64,000 nt of DNA from Acetivibrio ethanolgignens (GTDB lineage Bacteria; Bacillota; Clostridia; Lachnospirales; Lachnospiraceae), in contig NZ_LNAM01000197.1 in NCBI RefSeq assembly GCF_001461035.1, positions 33,176 to 97,175 on the forward strand, given 5' to 3'. This document shows, piece by piece, positions 39,271-47,889 of the stretch; the first letter of the stretch is position 1, and the number at the start of each line of letters is the position of its first letter. Under the pieces are notes generated by a model. That model was not told the DNA's origin. It ran no database searches and was given only the letters and a program-made list of their open reading frames with translations. Made by a program: the position numbers and the translations under genes.

Positions 39271-40773
39271 ATGAAAATTAAGAAATACCTGCCTGCTACG
39301 TTGATTACGTTAAGTATTCTTGCGGTGATTACTTTTGTAGCAACGACTGTGCTGGCAAAAAAGAACGATAATACTATCTGTGAGGGTATCTATATCAATT
39401 CCGTTGATGTCGGTGGTATGACAAAGGAGCAGGCGGAAGAAGCGGTAGGTGCTTATCTGGAGGAGTTAGAAAGCCGTACTCTGACAGTGGCGATAGATAA
39501 ACATACAGTGAAGATTACCTTAAGAGAGCTGGGGCTTGTAGCGGAGGAGAATGAAGTTGTAGAAGAGGCTGCAAACATCGGAAAGACAGGCAATTTTATT
39601 AAGAGATATAAGGAAATTAAGAATTTGGAGAACCAGAGATTGGATCTTAGCATTCCAATCCATTTGGATAAGACTCTGGTAGAGAACTTTGTAACAGAGA
39701 AATGCTCTGCTTTTGACATTCCGGCAGAGAATGCCTCTCTGAAAAGAGAAAATGGTGTTTTTGTTGTTGGAGAGGATAAAACAGGCCGTAAGGTAGTAGC
39801 AGACGAGACCGTTGGAAAAATTGTGGCGAGAGTTGAAAAGGACTGGGATTATCAGGATATTTTCATGGAGGCAGTTGTTATGGATGAAGAGCCTGAGTTC
39901 CCAAAAGAGGTTGTAGAGCTTTGCAAGGATAAGCTGGGAAGCTTCTCTACAACCTATGCTACTTCTTCCGCTTCCAGAGCAAATAACCTGGCAAACGGAG
40001 CAAGACTTATTAATGGCTCAATTATCTGGCCGGGTGAGACCTTTTCTACTGGCGGAACTCTTTCTCCTATCACCGCAGAAAATGGCTATTCCATGGCAGG
40101 TGCTTATCAGAATGGACAGGTGGTTGACAGCATCGGCGGTGGCGTATGCCAGGTAGCGACCACTCTCTACAATGCAGCTTTGCTAGCTGAGATTGAGATT
40201 GCAGAGAGGAGTAATCATTCCATGATTGTAGGCTATGTTGAACCATCCATGGATGCAGCGATTGCAGGCACCTATAAGGATTTAAAGCTCAAGAATAATA
40301 CAGATGTACCACTTTATATTGAAGCTGCTACAGTAGGCCGTACGATTACCTTTACTATTTATGGACATGAGACAAGAGATACTGTAAACCGTAAGATTGA
40401 GTATGTTTCCAAGGTGCTTAAGGTTATTGACCCTGGTAAGGAAAAGATTACCGAGGATCCTACAAAGCCTACAGATTACAGAGTAGTTACCCAGTCTGCA
40501 CATAAGGGCTACCAGGCAGAGCTTTGGAAGGTTGTTTACGAAAATGGTGTTGAGGTTAGCAGAGAAAAGGTAAATTCAAGCTCCTATGCTGCGGAGCCGG
40601 CTTATGTAACTGTCGGTACGAAGGAAGAGGATGAGGAGAAGGATAAAGACAAGAAAAAAGACAAGGATAAGAATAAGAACGATAAGACTGACAAAGCAGA
40701 AGAGGAGACACCAGAGGAATCCGAAGAACCGGAGGAAACTCCTTCCGATGAGGACGTTGAAACAGAAGAATAA
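39271..40773 (+). CDS. VanW-family cell-wall protein with G5 domain
   Basis: The 500-residue protein has a signal or membrane helix (about 7-28) and two peptidoglycan-binding-like repeats (about 40-200; YINSVDVGGMTKEQAE). The VanW domain (about 220-350) has FSTGGTLSPITAENGY, GGGVCQVATTLYNA and RSNHSMIVGYVEP. A G5 domain (about 375-445) and a highly charged Lys/Asp then Glu/Pro tail complete it. VanW proteins are surface-located with unknown chemistry; the name comes from a vancomycin-resistance cluster, but this gene alone does not imply resistance. A terminator follows at 40788. Confidence 0.9.
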   Translation: MKIKKYLPATLITLSILAVITFVATTVLAKKNDNTICEGIYINSVDVGGMTKEQAEEAVGAYLEELESRTLTVAIDKHTVKITLRELGLVAEENEVVEEAANIGKTGNFIKRYKEIKNLENQRLDLSIPIHLDKTLVENFVTEKCSAFDIPAENASLKRENGVFVVGEDKTGRKVVADETVGKIVARVEKDWDYQDIFMEAVVMDEEPEFPKEVVELCKDKLGSFSTTYATSSASRANNLANGARLINGSIIWPGETFSTGGTLSPITAENGYSMAGAYQNGQVVDSIGGGVCQVATTLYNAALLAEIEIAERSNHSMIVGYVEPSMDAAIAGTYKDLKLKNNTDVPLYIEAATVGRTITFTIYGHETRDTVNRKIEYVSKVLKVIDPGKEKITEDPTKPTDYRVVTQSAHKGYQAELWKVVYENGVEVSREKVNSSSYAAEPAYVTVGTKEEDEEKDKDKKKDKDKNKNDKTDKAEEETPEESEEPEETPSDEDVETEE

Positions 40774-40787
40774 CAGGATTTATGAAG

Positions 40788-40820
40788 AGAGGTTGCCAAA
40801 GGCTGCGGCAGCCTCTTTTT
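40788..40820 (+). terminator. Terminator of the VanW gene
   Basis: AGAGGTTGCC (40788-40797) pairs with GGCAGCCTCT (40807-40816), one wobble, 9-nt loop, followed by TTTT. Confidence 0.75.
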
Positions 40821-40858
40821 GGAACAATATTAGAGCAGCAGAGTGTGGAGGCAGTAGT

Positions 40859-41854
40859 ATGGAAGTTGGGAAAATACCGGAAAATGTATTGAAACGGTCT
40901 GTATTTAAGCAGATTTGCCATAGAAGACCGGAGGTTTTGGTGACTCCGGGAATTGGACGGGACTGTGCTGTATTTGCAGCGGGAGAAGAGGATGCGATTG
41001 TTATGTCGACAGATCCGATTACCGGTACAGCAAGTGAAATCGGCACTCTGGCAGTACATATTACTGCCAATGATATTGCCAGCAGCGGAGCAGAGCCGAT
41101 TGGTATTATGCTGAGTGTGATTTTGCCAAAGGGTGCAAAGGAAGCAGAGCTTAAGCAAATGATGAAGGACGTAGAAGCGGCCTGTGCTCAGCTTGACATC
41201 GAGGTTATGGGCGGACATACGGAGGTGAGCCGTGCCGTAAATCAGCCAATTGTTACGGTAACCGGCGTTGGAAGGATAAAAAAAGACAGGATTATGACGG
41301 TCAGTGATTTAAAGCCTTCTCAGGAGCTGGTTATGACAAAATGGGCAGGACTTGAGGGTACGGCGATTTTAGCAGCCGATATGGAGGAAAAGCTAAGGAC
41401 ACGTTATCCCCTTGATTTGATAGAATCTGCCAAAGGGATGATAGAGTATATTTCTGTAGTAGAGGAAGCCAAAATTGCCAGAGAGCACGGTGCTGTGGCG
41501 ATGCATGATATTACAGAGGGCGGTGTGTTTGGAGCCCTTTGGGAGATGGCAGCAGCTTCGGATGTGGGACTTTGTGTGGATTTAAAAAAGATACCCCTTC
41601 GTCAGGAAACGGTGGAAATCTGTGAATTTTTTGATTTAAATCCCTATATGCTGATATCCAGCGGCTGTATGCTGATGGCGGCAGACCATGGGAACGAGCT
41701 GGCAGAGGCACTTCAGCAGGCGGGGATACCGGCTGCTGTGATTGGAAGGGTAACAGCCGGTCATGACCGGGTGATTATAAATGAAGATGAACGGCGTTTT
41801 CTAGAGCCGCCAAAGACGGACGAGCTTTATAAGGCCTATCAAGAGAGGAGCTAA
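40859..41854 (+). CDS. AIR synthase-related protein (HypE/PurM superfamily)
   Basis: The 331-residue protein has the PurM/HypE fold. The N-terminal ATP site includes GIGRDCAVFAAGEEDAIV, STDPITG and HITANDIASSGAEP; the middle has VMGGHTEVS and the C-terminal domain HDITEGGVFGALWEM. Relatives (HypE, ThiL, SelD, PurM) bind ATP and transfer phosphate to amide or carboxylate groups. The exact reaction is unknown. The ATG at 40859 has GGAGG 7 nt upstream; the frame extends into the VanW tail without meaning. It is operonic with the Lrp and aminotransferase genes. Confidence 0.85.
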   Translation: MEVGKIPENVLKRSVFKQICHRRPEVLVTPGIGRDCAVFAAGEEDAIVMSTDPITGTASEIGTLAVHITANDIASSGAEPIGIMLSVILPKGAKEAELKQMMKDVEAACAQLDIEVMGGHTEVSRAVNQPIVTVTGVGRIKKDRIMTVSDLKPSQELVMTKWAGLEGTAILAADMEEKLRTRYPLDLIESAKGMIEYISVVEEAKIAREHGAVAMHDITEGGVFGALWEMAAASDVGLCVDLKKIPLRQETVEICEFFDLNPYMLISSGCMLMAADHGNELAEALQQAGIPAAVIGRVTAGHDRVIINEDERRFLEPPKTDELYKAYQERS

Positions 41855-41857
41855 GAC

Positions 41858-42349
41858 ATGGAAAAGAGAGTTAAGATTCTAAATACGATTTCAAAAAACA
41901 GCCGGTATACCACCGATGAGCTGGCGGTTATGCTGGGCTTTTCAAAGGAAGAGATAGAGGCAGAGCTTGCTGCCATGGAACAGGAGGGGATTATCTGTGG
42001 ATATCCTACCCTGATTAACTGGGACAATGTGGATTGTGAGAAGCTGACTGCCCTGATTGAAGTAAAGGTTACTCCTCAGAGAGGCCAGGGCTTTGAAAAA
42101 ATTGCAGAGCGGATTTATAAATTTGATGAGGTTGAAAGCGTATACCTGATGAGCGGTGGTTTTGACTTGACTGTTATGATTGTCGGTCGTAATATGCAGG
42201 AGATTTCTAATTTCGTATGGAATAAGCTGGCTCCGCTGGAGGCGGTACAGAGTACGGCGACCTTCTTTGTATTAAAGAAATACAAGGAGTATGGTATGGC
42301 ACTGGTAGATAGCGTAAAAGAAGATGAAAGGCAGTTGATTACCCCATGA
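41858..42349 (+). CDS. Lrp/AsnC-family transcriptional regulator
   Basis: The 163-residue protein has an N-terminal winged helix (about 1-60: TDELAVMLGFSKEEIEAEL) and a C-terminal RAM/AsnC effector domain (about 70-150: VYLMSGGFDLTVMIVG). Such regulators sense amino acids. It starts 4 nt after the AIR-synthase stop and overlaps the aminotransferase by 4 nt, so it likely controls this cluster in response to an amino acid substrate or product. Confidence 0.9.
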   Translation: MEKRVKILNTISKNSRYTTDELAVMLGFSKEEIEAELAAMEQEGIICGYPTLINWDNVDCEKLTALIEVKVTPQRGQGFEKIAERIYKFDEVESVYLMSGGFDLTVMIVGRNMQEISNFVWNKLAPLEAVQSTATFFVLKKYKEYGMALVDSVKEDERQLITP

Positions 42350-43515
42350 GAGACCCTTTGTCCAAGACAATTAAGGAAGTAAAGCCATCTGGCATTCGTA
42401 AATTTTTTGATATTGTAAGTGAAATGAAGGACGCGATTTCCCTGGGTGTGGGTGAACCGGATTTTGATACTCCGTGGCATATCCGGGAGGAGGGTATTTA
42501 TTCTCTGGAAAAGGGACGTACCTTTTATACCTCCAATGCCGGACTTAAGGATTTAAAGATTGAAATCAGCAAATATCTGGCACGCAGATTTGACCTTCAT
42601 TATGACTATAACCATGAGATTTTTGTAACTGTAGGAGGCAGTGAGGCCATTGATGTGGCTCTTCGTGTTATGGTAGATCCGGGAGATGAGGTTTTGATAC
42701 CGGAGCCATGCTATGTATCCTATCTGCCTTGCGTACAGCTGGCCTATGGTGTTCCGGTGACGATTGAGCTTCAGGAGAAGAATCAGTTTAAGCTGACCAA
42801 GGAAGAGCTTCTGGCGGCGATTACCGATAAGACCAAGATTTTAGTAATGCCGTTTCCAAATAACCCGACGGGGGCTGTTATGACCCGGGAGGAGCTTCAG
42901 GAGATTGCCGATGTCGTTATTGAAAAGGATTTGTTTGTTATTTCAGATGAGATTTACGCTGAGCTTACCTATAGTGGAGAACACTGTTCCATTGGCTCCC
43001 TGCCGGGGATGAAGGAGAGAACAATTGTAATCAATGGCTTTTCTAAATCCTTTGCGATGACCGGCTGGCGTCTTGGCTATGCTGCCGGACCGGAGAACAT
43101 TATTAGCCAGATGGTCAAGGTGCATCAGTTTGCCATTATGTGTGCTCCGACAACCAGCCAATATGCAGCAGTAGAGGCTTTGCGTAACGGTGCGGCAGAT
43201 GTGGAGCGGATGAAGAGTGCCTATGACCAGCGGCGGCGCTTTTTGATAGAACGCTTTAAGGAAATGGGACTGGACTGCTTTGAGCCTTTTGGAGCCTTTT
43301 ATGTATTCCCGAGTATTAAAAAGTTTGGCATGACCTCAGAGGAATTTGCGACTCGCCTTCTGCAGGAGGAAAAGGTGGCTGTTGTACCGGGAACTGCCTT
43401 TGGAGAATGTGGCGAGGGCTTTGTTCGTATTTCTTATGCTTACTCCATTGAAAATCTTAAAATTGCTCTGGAGAGAATGGAACGCTTTATCAGAAATCGC
43501 TTGTCGGGAAACTAA
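42346..43515 (+). CDS. Class I/II PLP-dependent aminotransferase
   Basis: The 389-residue enzyme has the fold-type I landmarks: VGGSEAIDVALRVMVDPGDE, PFPNNPTGAVM, SDEIYAELTYSG and the PLP Lys in NGFSKSFAMTGWRLGY (near 233). The final Arg that binds the substrate carboxylate is in GFVRISYAYS. It transaminates an amino acid, possibly aspartate or an aromatic/branched one; the substrate is not readable. It is translationally coupled to the Lrp gene, a pairing seen in many clostridia. Confidence 0.92.
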   Translation: MRDPLSKTIKEVKPSGIRKFFDIVSEMKDAISLGVGEPDFDTPWHIREEGIYSLEKGRTFYTSNAGLKDLKIEISKYLARRFDLHYDYNHEIFVTVGGSEAIDVALRVMVDPGDEVLIPEPCYVSYLPCVQLAYGVPVTIELQEKNQFKLTKEELLAAITDKTKILVMPFPNNPTGAVMTREELQEIADVVIEKDLFVISDEIYAELTYSGEHCSIGSLPGMKERTIVINGFSKSFAMTGWRLGYAAGPENIISQMVKVHQFAIMCAPTTSQYAAVEALRNGAADVERMKSAYDQRRRFLIERFKEMGLDCFEPFGAFYVFPSIKKFGMTSEEFATRLLQEEKVAVVPGTAFGECGEGFVRISYAYSIENLKIALERMERFIRNRLSGN

Positions 43516-43560
43516 AGGTGTGGTAAAATTTTAAGGAAGACAAGTTAGGAGGGTACATAG

Positions 43561-44031
43561 ATGGCAGGAATGAATGCGGATCACATTAATCCGTTTTTGA
43601 TTGCAGGAACACAGGTTTTAAAAAATATGTGCTTTGTAGATGCCCAGATTGGTAAGCCCTATCTGAAGGATGCTACATTTACCAGTGATACGCTGGTAAT
43701 TATTATCGGTGTAACCGGTGAGATGCGTGGACAGGTTATGATTGCCTTTGAGAATTCAGTTGCCTGTGATATCGCCTCCAAGATGTGTATGATGCCGATT
43801 ACTCAGTTAGATGAGCTGTCTACCAGTGCAATCTGTGAGCTGGGCAATATGATTATGGGAAATACTGCCACGGTATTTTCAACTAAGGGCATTGGTATTG
43901 ATATTACACCGCCGACGGTATGTACTGGTGATGTTGCCTTTACGACAGGCTTTGCAAAGAATATCTGTATTCCGATAATTTATGACGGAGATAAGACGAT
44001 AGAATTTAATATAGCATTAAAGGGTGATTGA
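43561..44031 (+). CDS. cheX: Chemotaxis phosphatase CheX
   Basis: The 156-residue protein fits CheX: a CheC/CheX/FliY fold with one phosphatase helix carrying the E-x2-N pair in CELGNMIMGN (near 99-108), and an N-terminal MNADHINPFLIAG. CheX removes phosphate from CheY to reset the flagellar switch. AGGAGGG precedes the ATG. No other chemotaxis gene is adjacent, but it supports a motile lineage together with the FliD-like gene at 10693. The terminator at 44020 overlaps its stop. Confidence 0.88.
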   Translation: MAGMNADHINPFLIAGTQVLKNMCFVDAQIGKPYLKDATFTSDTLVIIIGVTGEMRGQVMIAFENSVACDIASKMCMMPITQLDELSTSAICELGNMIMGNTATVFSTKGIGIDITPPTVCTGDVAFTTGFAKNICIPIIYDGDKTIEFNIALKGD

Positions 44032-44045
44032 GTATCACCCTTTTT
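44020..44045 (+). terminator. Terminator overlapping the cheX stop codon
   Basis: AAGGGTGAT (44020-44028) pairs perfectly with ATCACCCTT (44034-44042) across a 5-nt loop that contains the TGA stop, followed by T residues. Confidence 0.75.
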
Positions 44046-44066
44046 AGTGAGAAAGAGGATTTTATT

Positions 44067-44567
44067 ATGCTGAATGTTGTACTTCATGAGCCGGAGATTC
44101 CAGCAAATACAGGCAATATCGGCCGTACCTGTGTAGCAGCAGGTGCAAGGCTTCATTTGATTGAGCCTCTGGGCTTTCGGATTGGAGAAAAGGAGCTAAA
44201 GAGAGCCGGACTGGATTATTGGGATAAGCTGGATGTGAGGGTTTATGATAATTTTGACGATTTTTTAGAGAAAAACCCGGGAGCCAAAATTTATATGGCA
44301 ACAACAAAGGCACAGAAAACCTATGCCGAGGTGTCCTATGAGGAAGACTGCTATATTATGTTTGGCAAGGAAAGTGCGGGTATACCAGAGGAAATTCTGG
44401 TAGAGCATGAGGATACGGCAATCCGTATTCCTATGATTGGGGACATCCGTTCGCTAAACCTGTCTAACTCCGTAGCGATTGTTGTATATGAAGCCCTGCG
44501 GCAGCATGGTTTTGAGCATATGAATATCGAGGGGCATTTGCACCGGCTTCAATGGAAGAATTTATAG
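44067..44567 (+). CDS. trmL: tRNA (cytidine/uridine-34 2'-O) methyltransferase
   Basis: The 166-residue SPOUT enzyme has the TrmL motifs: LHEPEIPANTGNIGRTC at the start, FGKESAGIPEEIL near 108, and IPMIGDIRSLNLSNSVAIV, which forms the SAM-binding knot. It methylates the wobble base of leucine tRNAs. The ATG at 44067 follows GAAAGAGG; the frame from 44028 overlaps cheX. It is close to the M18 peptidase gene. Confidence 0.93.
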   Translation: MLNVVLHEPEIPANTGNIGRTCVAAGARLHLIEPLGFRIGEKELKRAGLDYWDKLDVRVYDNFDDFLEKNPGAKIYMATTKAQKTYAEVSYEEDCYIMFGKESAGIPEEILVEHEDTAIRIPMIGDIRSLNLSNSVAIVVYEALRQHGFEHMNIEGHLHRLQWKNL

Positions 44568-44584
44568 AAAGTGAGGATAAGATA

Positions 44585-45964
44585 ATGGAAAAAGAAGTTG
44601 TATGGAATAACTATACAAAAAAGGATAAGACAGAGCTTGAGAAGCTTGCAAAGGGATACCGTGAGTATCTGGATAAGGGTAAAACAGAAAGAGAATGTGT
44701 AACGGAATCTGTAAAGCTGGCGGAAGCTAAGGGCTATGTTAATCTCGAGGAGGTTATTGCTTCAGGAAAGAAGCTGAAGGCTGGAGATAAAGTATATGCC
44801 ATATGTATGAAAAAGGCAGTTGCCCTGTTTAATCTGGGAAGCAGGTCTATGGAAGATGGTATGGCCATCCTGGGAGCTCACATTGACTCCCCAAGAATGG
44901 ATTTAAAGCAGAATCCATTATATGAGGACACAGGACTTGCATTTTTGGATACCCATTATTATGGTGGAATTAAGAAATATCAGTGGGTTACGATTCCACT
45001 GGCAATCCATGGTGTTGTTGCAAAAAAAGACGGTACCGTGGTGGATGTGGTTATTGGTGAGGATAAGAATGACCCGGTATTTTGTGTAACAGACCTTTTA
45101 ATTCACCTGTCCGGTGAGCAGATGGAAAAGAAGGGAGCTAAGGTTGTTGAGGGTGAGGCCCTGGATATTCTCTTTGGAAGCATCCCGTTAAAGGGTAAGG
45201 AAAAGGATGCGGTAAAGGAAGGCGTACTGGCAATCCTGAAGGAAAAATATGATATGGAGGAGGATGACTTCCTGTCTGCAGAGCTGGAGGTTGTACCGGC
45301 AGGTGAAGCAAGAGATTGTGGTATCGATAAGAGTATGGTTATCGGCTATGGTCAGGATGACAGAGTGTGTGCTTATACCTCCTTAGTAGCGATGTTAGAG
45401 GTGGAAAAGACAGAGAAAACTACCTGCTGTCTTTTAGTAGATAAAGAGGAAATCGGTAGTGTAGGTGCTACTGGAATGCAGTCCCGTTTTTTTGAAAATA
45501 CAGTAGCAGAGATTTTAGACCGTATGGGTCAGTTTAGCGAGCTTTCTTTAAGAAGATGTTTGTCAAACTCACGGATGCTTTCCTCCGATGTAAGTGCTGC
45601 TTATGATCCGGCTTATGCTTCTGTGTTTGAAAAGAAGAATACCGCTTATTTTGGAAAGGGTATTGTATTTAACAAATATACCGGTGCAAGAGGAAAGTCC
45701 GGGTCCAACGATGCGAATGCAGAGTATTTAGGACGTATCCGTCAGATGCTAGAAAAGCATAAGGTTGCTTTCCAGACCTCAGAGCTTGGCAAGGTAGATG
45801 CAGGCGGCGGCGGAACCATTGCTTACATCATGTCCTTATATGGCATGGAGGTTATTGATAGCGGGGTAGCTGTACTTAGCATGCATGCACCTTGGGAGGT
45901 TACCAGTAAGGCAGACCTTTATGAGGCTAAGAAGGGCTATGCAGCTTTCTTAAAGGAAGCGTAA
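44585..45964 (+). CDS. M18-family aspartyl aminopeptidase
   Basis: The 459-residue zinc peptidase has the M18 metal-site motifs: GAHIDSPRMDLK (His and Asp ligands), LLVDKEEIGSVGATG (catalytic and ligand Glu), LSSDVSAAYDP and the C-terminal SMHAPWEVTSK. It removes acidic or other N-terminal residues from peptides in the cytosol. The ATG at 44585 follows GTGAGGA; the longer frame overlaps trmL. Length fits the clostridial M18 branch. Confidence 0.93.
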   Translation: MEKEVVWNNYTKKDKTELEKLAKGYREYLDKGKTERECVTESVKLAEAKGYVNLEEVIASGKKLKAGDKVYAICMKKAVALFNLGSRSMEDGMAILGAHIDSPRMDLKQNPLYEDTGLAFLDTHYYGGIKKYQWVTIPLAIHGVVAKKDGTVVDVVIGEDKNDPVFCVTDLLIHLSGEQMEKKGAKVVEGEALDILFGSIPLKGKEKDAVKEGVLAILKEKYDMEEDDFLSAELEVVPAGEARDCGIDKSMVIGYGQDDRVCAYTSLVAMLEVEKTEKTTCCLLVDKEEIGSVGATGMQSRFFENTVAEILDRMGQFSELSLRRCLSNSRMLSSDVSAAYDPAYASVFEKKNTAYFGKGIVFNKYTGARGKSGSNDANAEYLGRIRQMLEKHKVAFQTSELGKVDAGGGGTIAYIMSLYGMEVIDSGVAVLSMHAPWEVTSKADLYEAKKGYAAFLKEA

Positions 45965-45992
45965 TAGATAAGGTATAAGGAGTTAAGGGGAT

Positions 45993-46997
45993 ATGTTTTT
46001 AGAGGTGTTAGAAAAAAATAAGAGAAAAAGTATAGTAACTGCAGTAGTGGCAGAAGGTGAGCATCAGGGGTACCGCTGTATCCTGGCAGATGGCGAAGTG
46101 GTATATGAGGATGCTCCGGGTTTTTCGGAGCTTATCGAGAGGATGAGAGATATAACGGAAACCTGCTACCAGGAAATCGGCACGGAAAGGGTCTTTTTTG
46201 AGGTGTTGAGCCAGAGTCCAAGGCTGGTTATCTGTGGCGGCGGACATGTTGCCCTGTCGATTGTAAGACTGGCAAAGCTTCTGCATATCAGGGTTACGGT
46301 AATCGAAGACCGCCCGATGTTTGCAAATCAGGCAAGGCAGGCCCAGGCCGATGAGGTAATCTGTGATTCCTTTGAGCATGCTTTGGAGAGCATCGAGGGC
46401 AATCCCGATACCTACTTTGTTATTGTAACCCGTGGCCATCGGTATGATAAGGTGTGCCTGGAGGCTATTTTAAATAAAACCTATGCCTATGTCGGAATGA
46501 TGGGAAGCCGCTCCCGGGTACGGCTTTTAAAGCAGACTATGGCCAAGGAGGGCTTTTCGGAGGAGCAGCTTTTGGGCCTGCATGCACCGATTGGCCTGGA
46601 CATCCACAGTGAAACGCCGGAGGAAATTGCAGTTTCTATTCTGGGTGAAATTATATCAGTAAAAAATGCAAAAAAACGCTCAGAAGGGTATTCGGATGAG
46701 ATTTTAGAGGGACTTATGCAGCTGGGCCGTAAAGCACTGGCAACGATTGTTATGCGGAAGGGCTCTGCACCGCGGCAGATTGGCACGAAAATGTTGATTT
46801 TTGCGGATGGAACTGCTAAGGGCACTATCGGTGGAGGCTGTGCAGAGGCTGAGCTTATGAGAAAGGCCAGAGCACTACTTTCGGAGGAGGCACCAAAGCC
46901 GGCTCTGATACGGGTAAATATGACAAACCAGGATGCCGAGCAGGAAGGCATGGTTTGCGGCGGTATACAGGATGTATATGTTGAAATTGTAGAGTAA
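45993..46997 (+). CDS. XdhC/CoxI-family protein with permuted domain order
   Basis: XdhC-type proteins insert a molybdenum cofactor or otherwise mature molybdenum hydroxylases. Here the Rossmann domain comes first (RLVICGGGHVALSIVRLAK, near 78; DEVICDSF; TRGHRYDKVCLEAIL; MMGSRSRVR). The CoxI-type domain, normally N-terminal, comes last (ALATIVMRKGSAPRQIGTKM, near 250; GTIGGGCAEAELM, near 278). All motifs look intact in the 334 residues, so the inverted order seems real, not a fusion error. AAGGAG precedes the ATG. No molybdenum enzyme gene is adjacent. Confidence 0.85.
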   Translation: MFLEVLEKNKRKSIVTAVVAEGEHQGYRCILADGEVVYEDAPGFSELIERMRDITETCYQEIGTERVFFEVLSQSPRLVICGGGHVALSIVRLAKLLHIRVTVIEDRPMFANQARQAQADEVICDSFEHALESIEGNPDTYFVIVTRGHRYDKVCLEAILNKTYAYVGMMGSRSRVRLLKQTMAKEGFSEEQLLGLHAPIGLDIHSETPEEIAVSILGEIISVKNAKKRSEGYSDEILEGLMQLGRKALATIVMRKGSAPRQIGTKMLIFADGTAKGTIGGGCAEAELMRKARALLSEEAPKPALIRVNMTNQDAEQEGMVCGGIQDVYVEIVE

Positions 46998-46999
46998 GA

Positions 47000-47050
47000 A
47001 AAAATTTTAGCAGCTATGAGAAAGTAACTCATAGCTGCTAAATTTTTTTC
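47000..47050. terminator. Bidirectional terminator between XdhC and MarR genes
   Basis: A long stem (AGCAGCTATGAG with CTCATAGCTGCT, 7-nt loop) is flanked by A-rich and T-rich arms (AAAAATTTT and AAATTTTTTT). It can terminate both convergent genes. I see nothing else in 47051-47128 except a short AAAAAAAGG..CTTTTTTT pairing. Confidence 0.85.
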
Positions 47051-47128
47051 TAAACCAATCGGCTTACGAACATGCCCCCAAAAAAAGGTGTGGGTAGGAC
47101 AACTTTTTTTGCAATGCCCTCCTTGCAG

Positions 47129-47605
47129 CTACGACTCAGATTTAAGAAGCTTAATATATTGATTGATAATCCGGTAAAAAGCGTCTAAATCAGCTTCACT
47201 ACATTGCTCTATAAGGTGGGCATTAGTTTGGGTGATATCTGCCACATCATATGCCTTGTGGACATTGGAAAGACGTTTCCCTTTCTCTGTCACAAATAAA
47301 CAGGCATTCTTTTCGTTGTTTTCCATATAACGCTTTTCTACATATCCACCTTCGATTAATTTTTTTATTGTCTGGGAGATGGCACTTTTACTTTTGTGCC
47401 ACATTTTTGATAGTTGAGTGGCGGTGATGCCAGGTGAATCATCGATGGTAGTGAGAATATGAATCTCTATCATATTGTAGTTTTCTGCTTCATAGGTATG
47501 TTGAGCGTAGATGTAGTTGTGATATAAAATAACAAATTCGTACAGCATATCTGCACGGACGTTTAACTTGCGATAGGCACTGTCAAGCTCTGAAAAATAG
47601 TCCAT
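47129..47605 (-). CDS. MarR-family regulator of the cystine locus
   Basis: About 158 residues with the MarR winged helix (GITATQLSKMWHKSKSAISQ, then TIKKLIEGGYVEKRYMENNEKN) flanked by dimerisation helices. The ATG at 47605 is chosen by family length; the frame runs to 47683 but would cover the palindrome at 47660. The ribosome site is weak. It is divergent from the patB-like gene, with palindromes in the shared upstream region. It most likely represses that operon and itself until a ligand or cysteine-derived signal releases it. Confidence 0.85.
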   Translation of the reverse strand: MDYFSELDSAYRKLNVRADMLYEFVILYHNYIYAQHTYEAENYNMIEIHILTTIDDSPGITATQLSKMWHKSKSAISQTIKKLIEGGYVEKRYMENNEKNACLFVTEKGKRLSNVHKAYDVADITQTNAHLIEQCSEADLDAFYRIINQYIKLLKSES

Positions 47606-47659
47606 ATAGGTACAGACACTCCATTCTTTTATAATCCAATGTTTTAACGTATCTATCAT

Positions 47660-47679
47660 AACACATATAAAAATGTGTT
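47660..47679. promoter_or_regulatory. Palindromic candidate MarR operator
   Basis: AACACAT (47660-47666) and ATGTGTT (47673-47679) form a perfect 7-bp inverted repeat with a 6-bp spacer, 55 bp upstream of the chosen MarR start. Size and position suit MarR autoregulation. Confidence 0.5.
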
Positions 47680-47807
47680 TCAAGATTTAAAATAAATACA
47701 AAATCAGGCAGATATATAAAATGGTTTATATACAAAACAATAGTAACAAAATTTCTAGCAAAATATTATTAAAAATGACTATTTTTGGTATTATATACGA
47801 GATATAA

Positions 47808-47851
47808 TTGACAATAAATACAATGTACCATATAATATAGTTCACATGGTA
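47808..47851 (+). promoter_or_regulatory. Consensus promoter and overlapping operator of the cystine operon
   Basis: Perfect TTGACA (47808-47813) and TATAAT (47831-47836) are 17 bp apart. An inverted repeat TACCAT (47826-47831) / ATGGTA (47846-47851) spans the -10 and start point. A promoter this strong must be repressed when not needed, which fits the divergent MarR gene. Confidence 0.75.
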
Positions 47852-47889
47852 AATAATATTGTAAATCAATAATTGAAAGGAAAGGTAGT

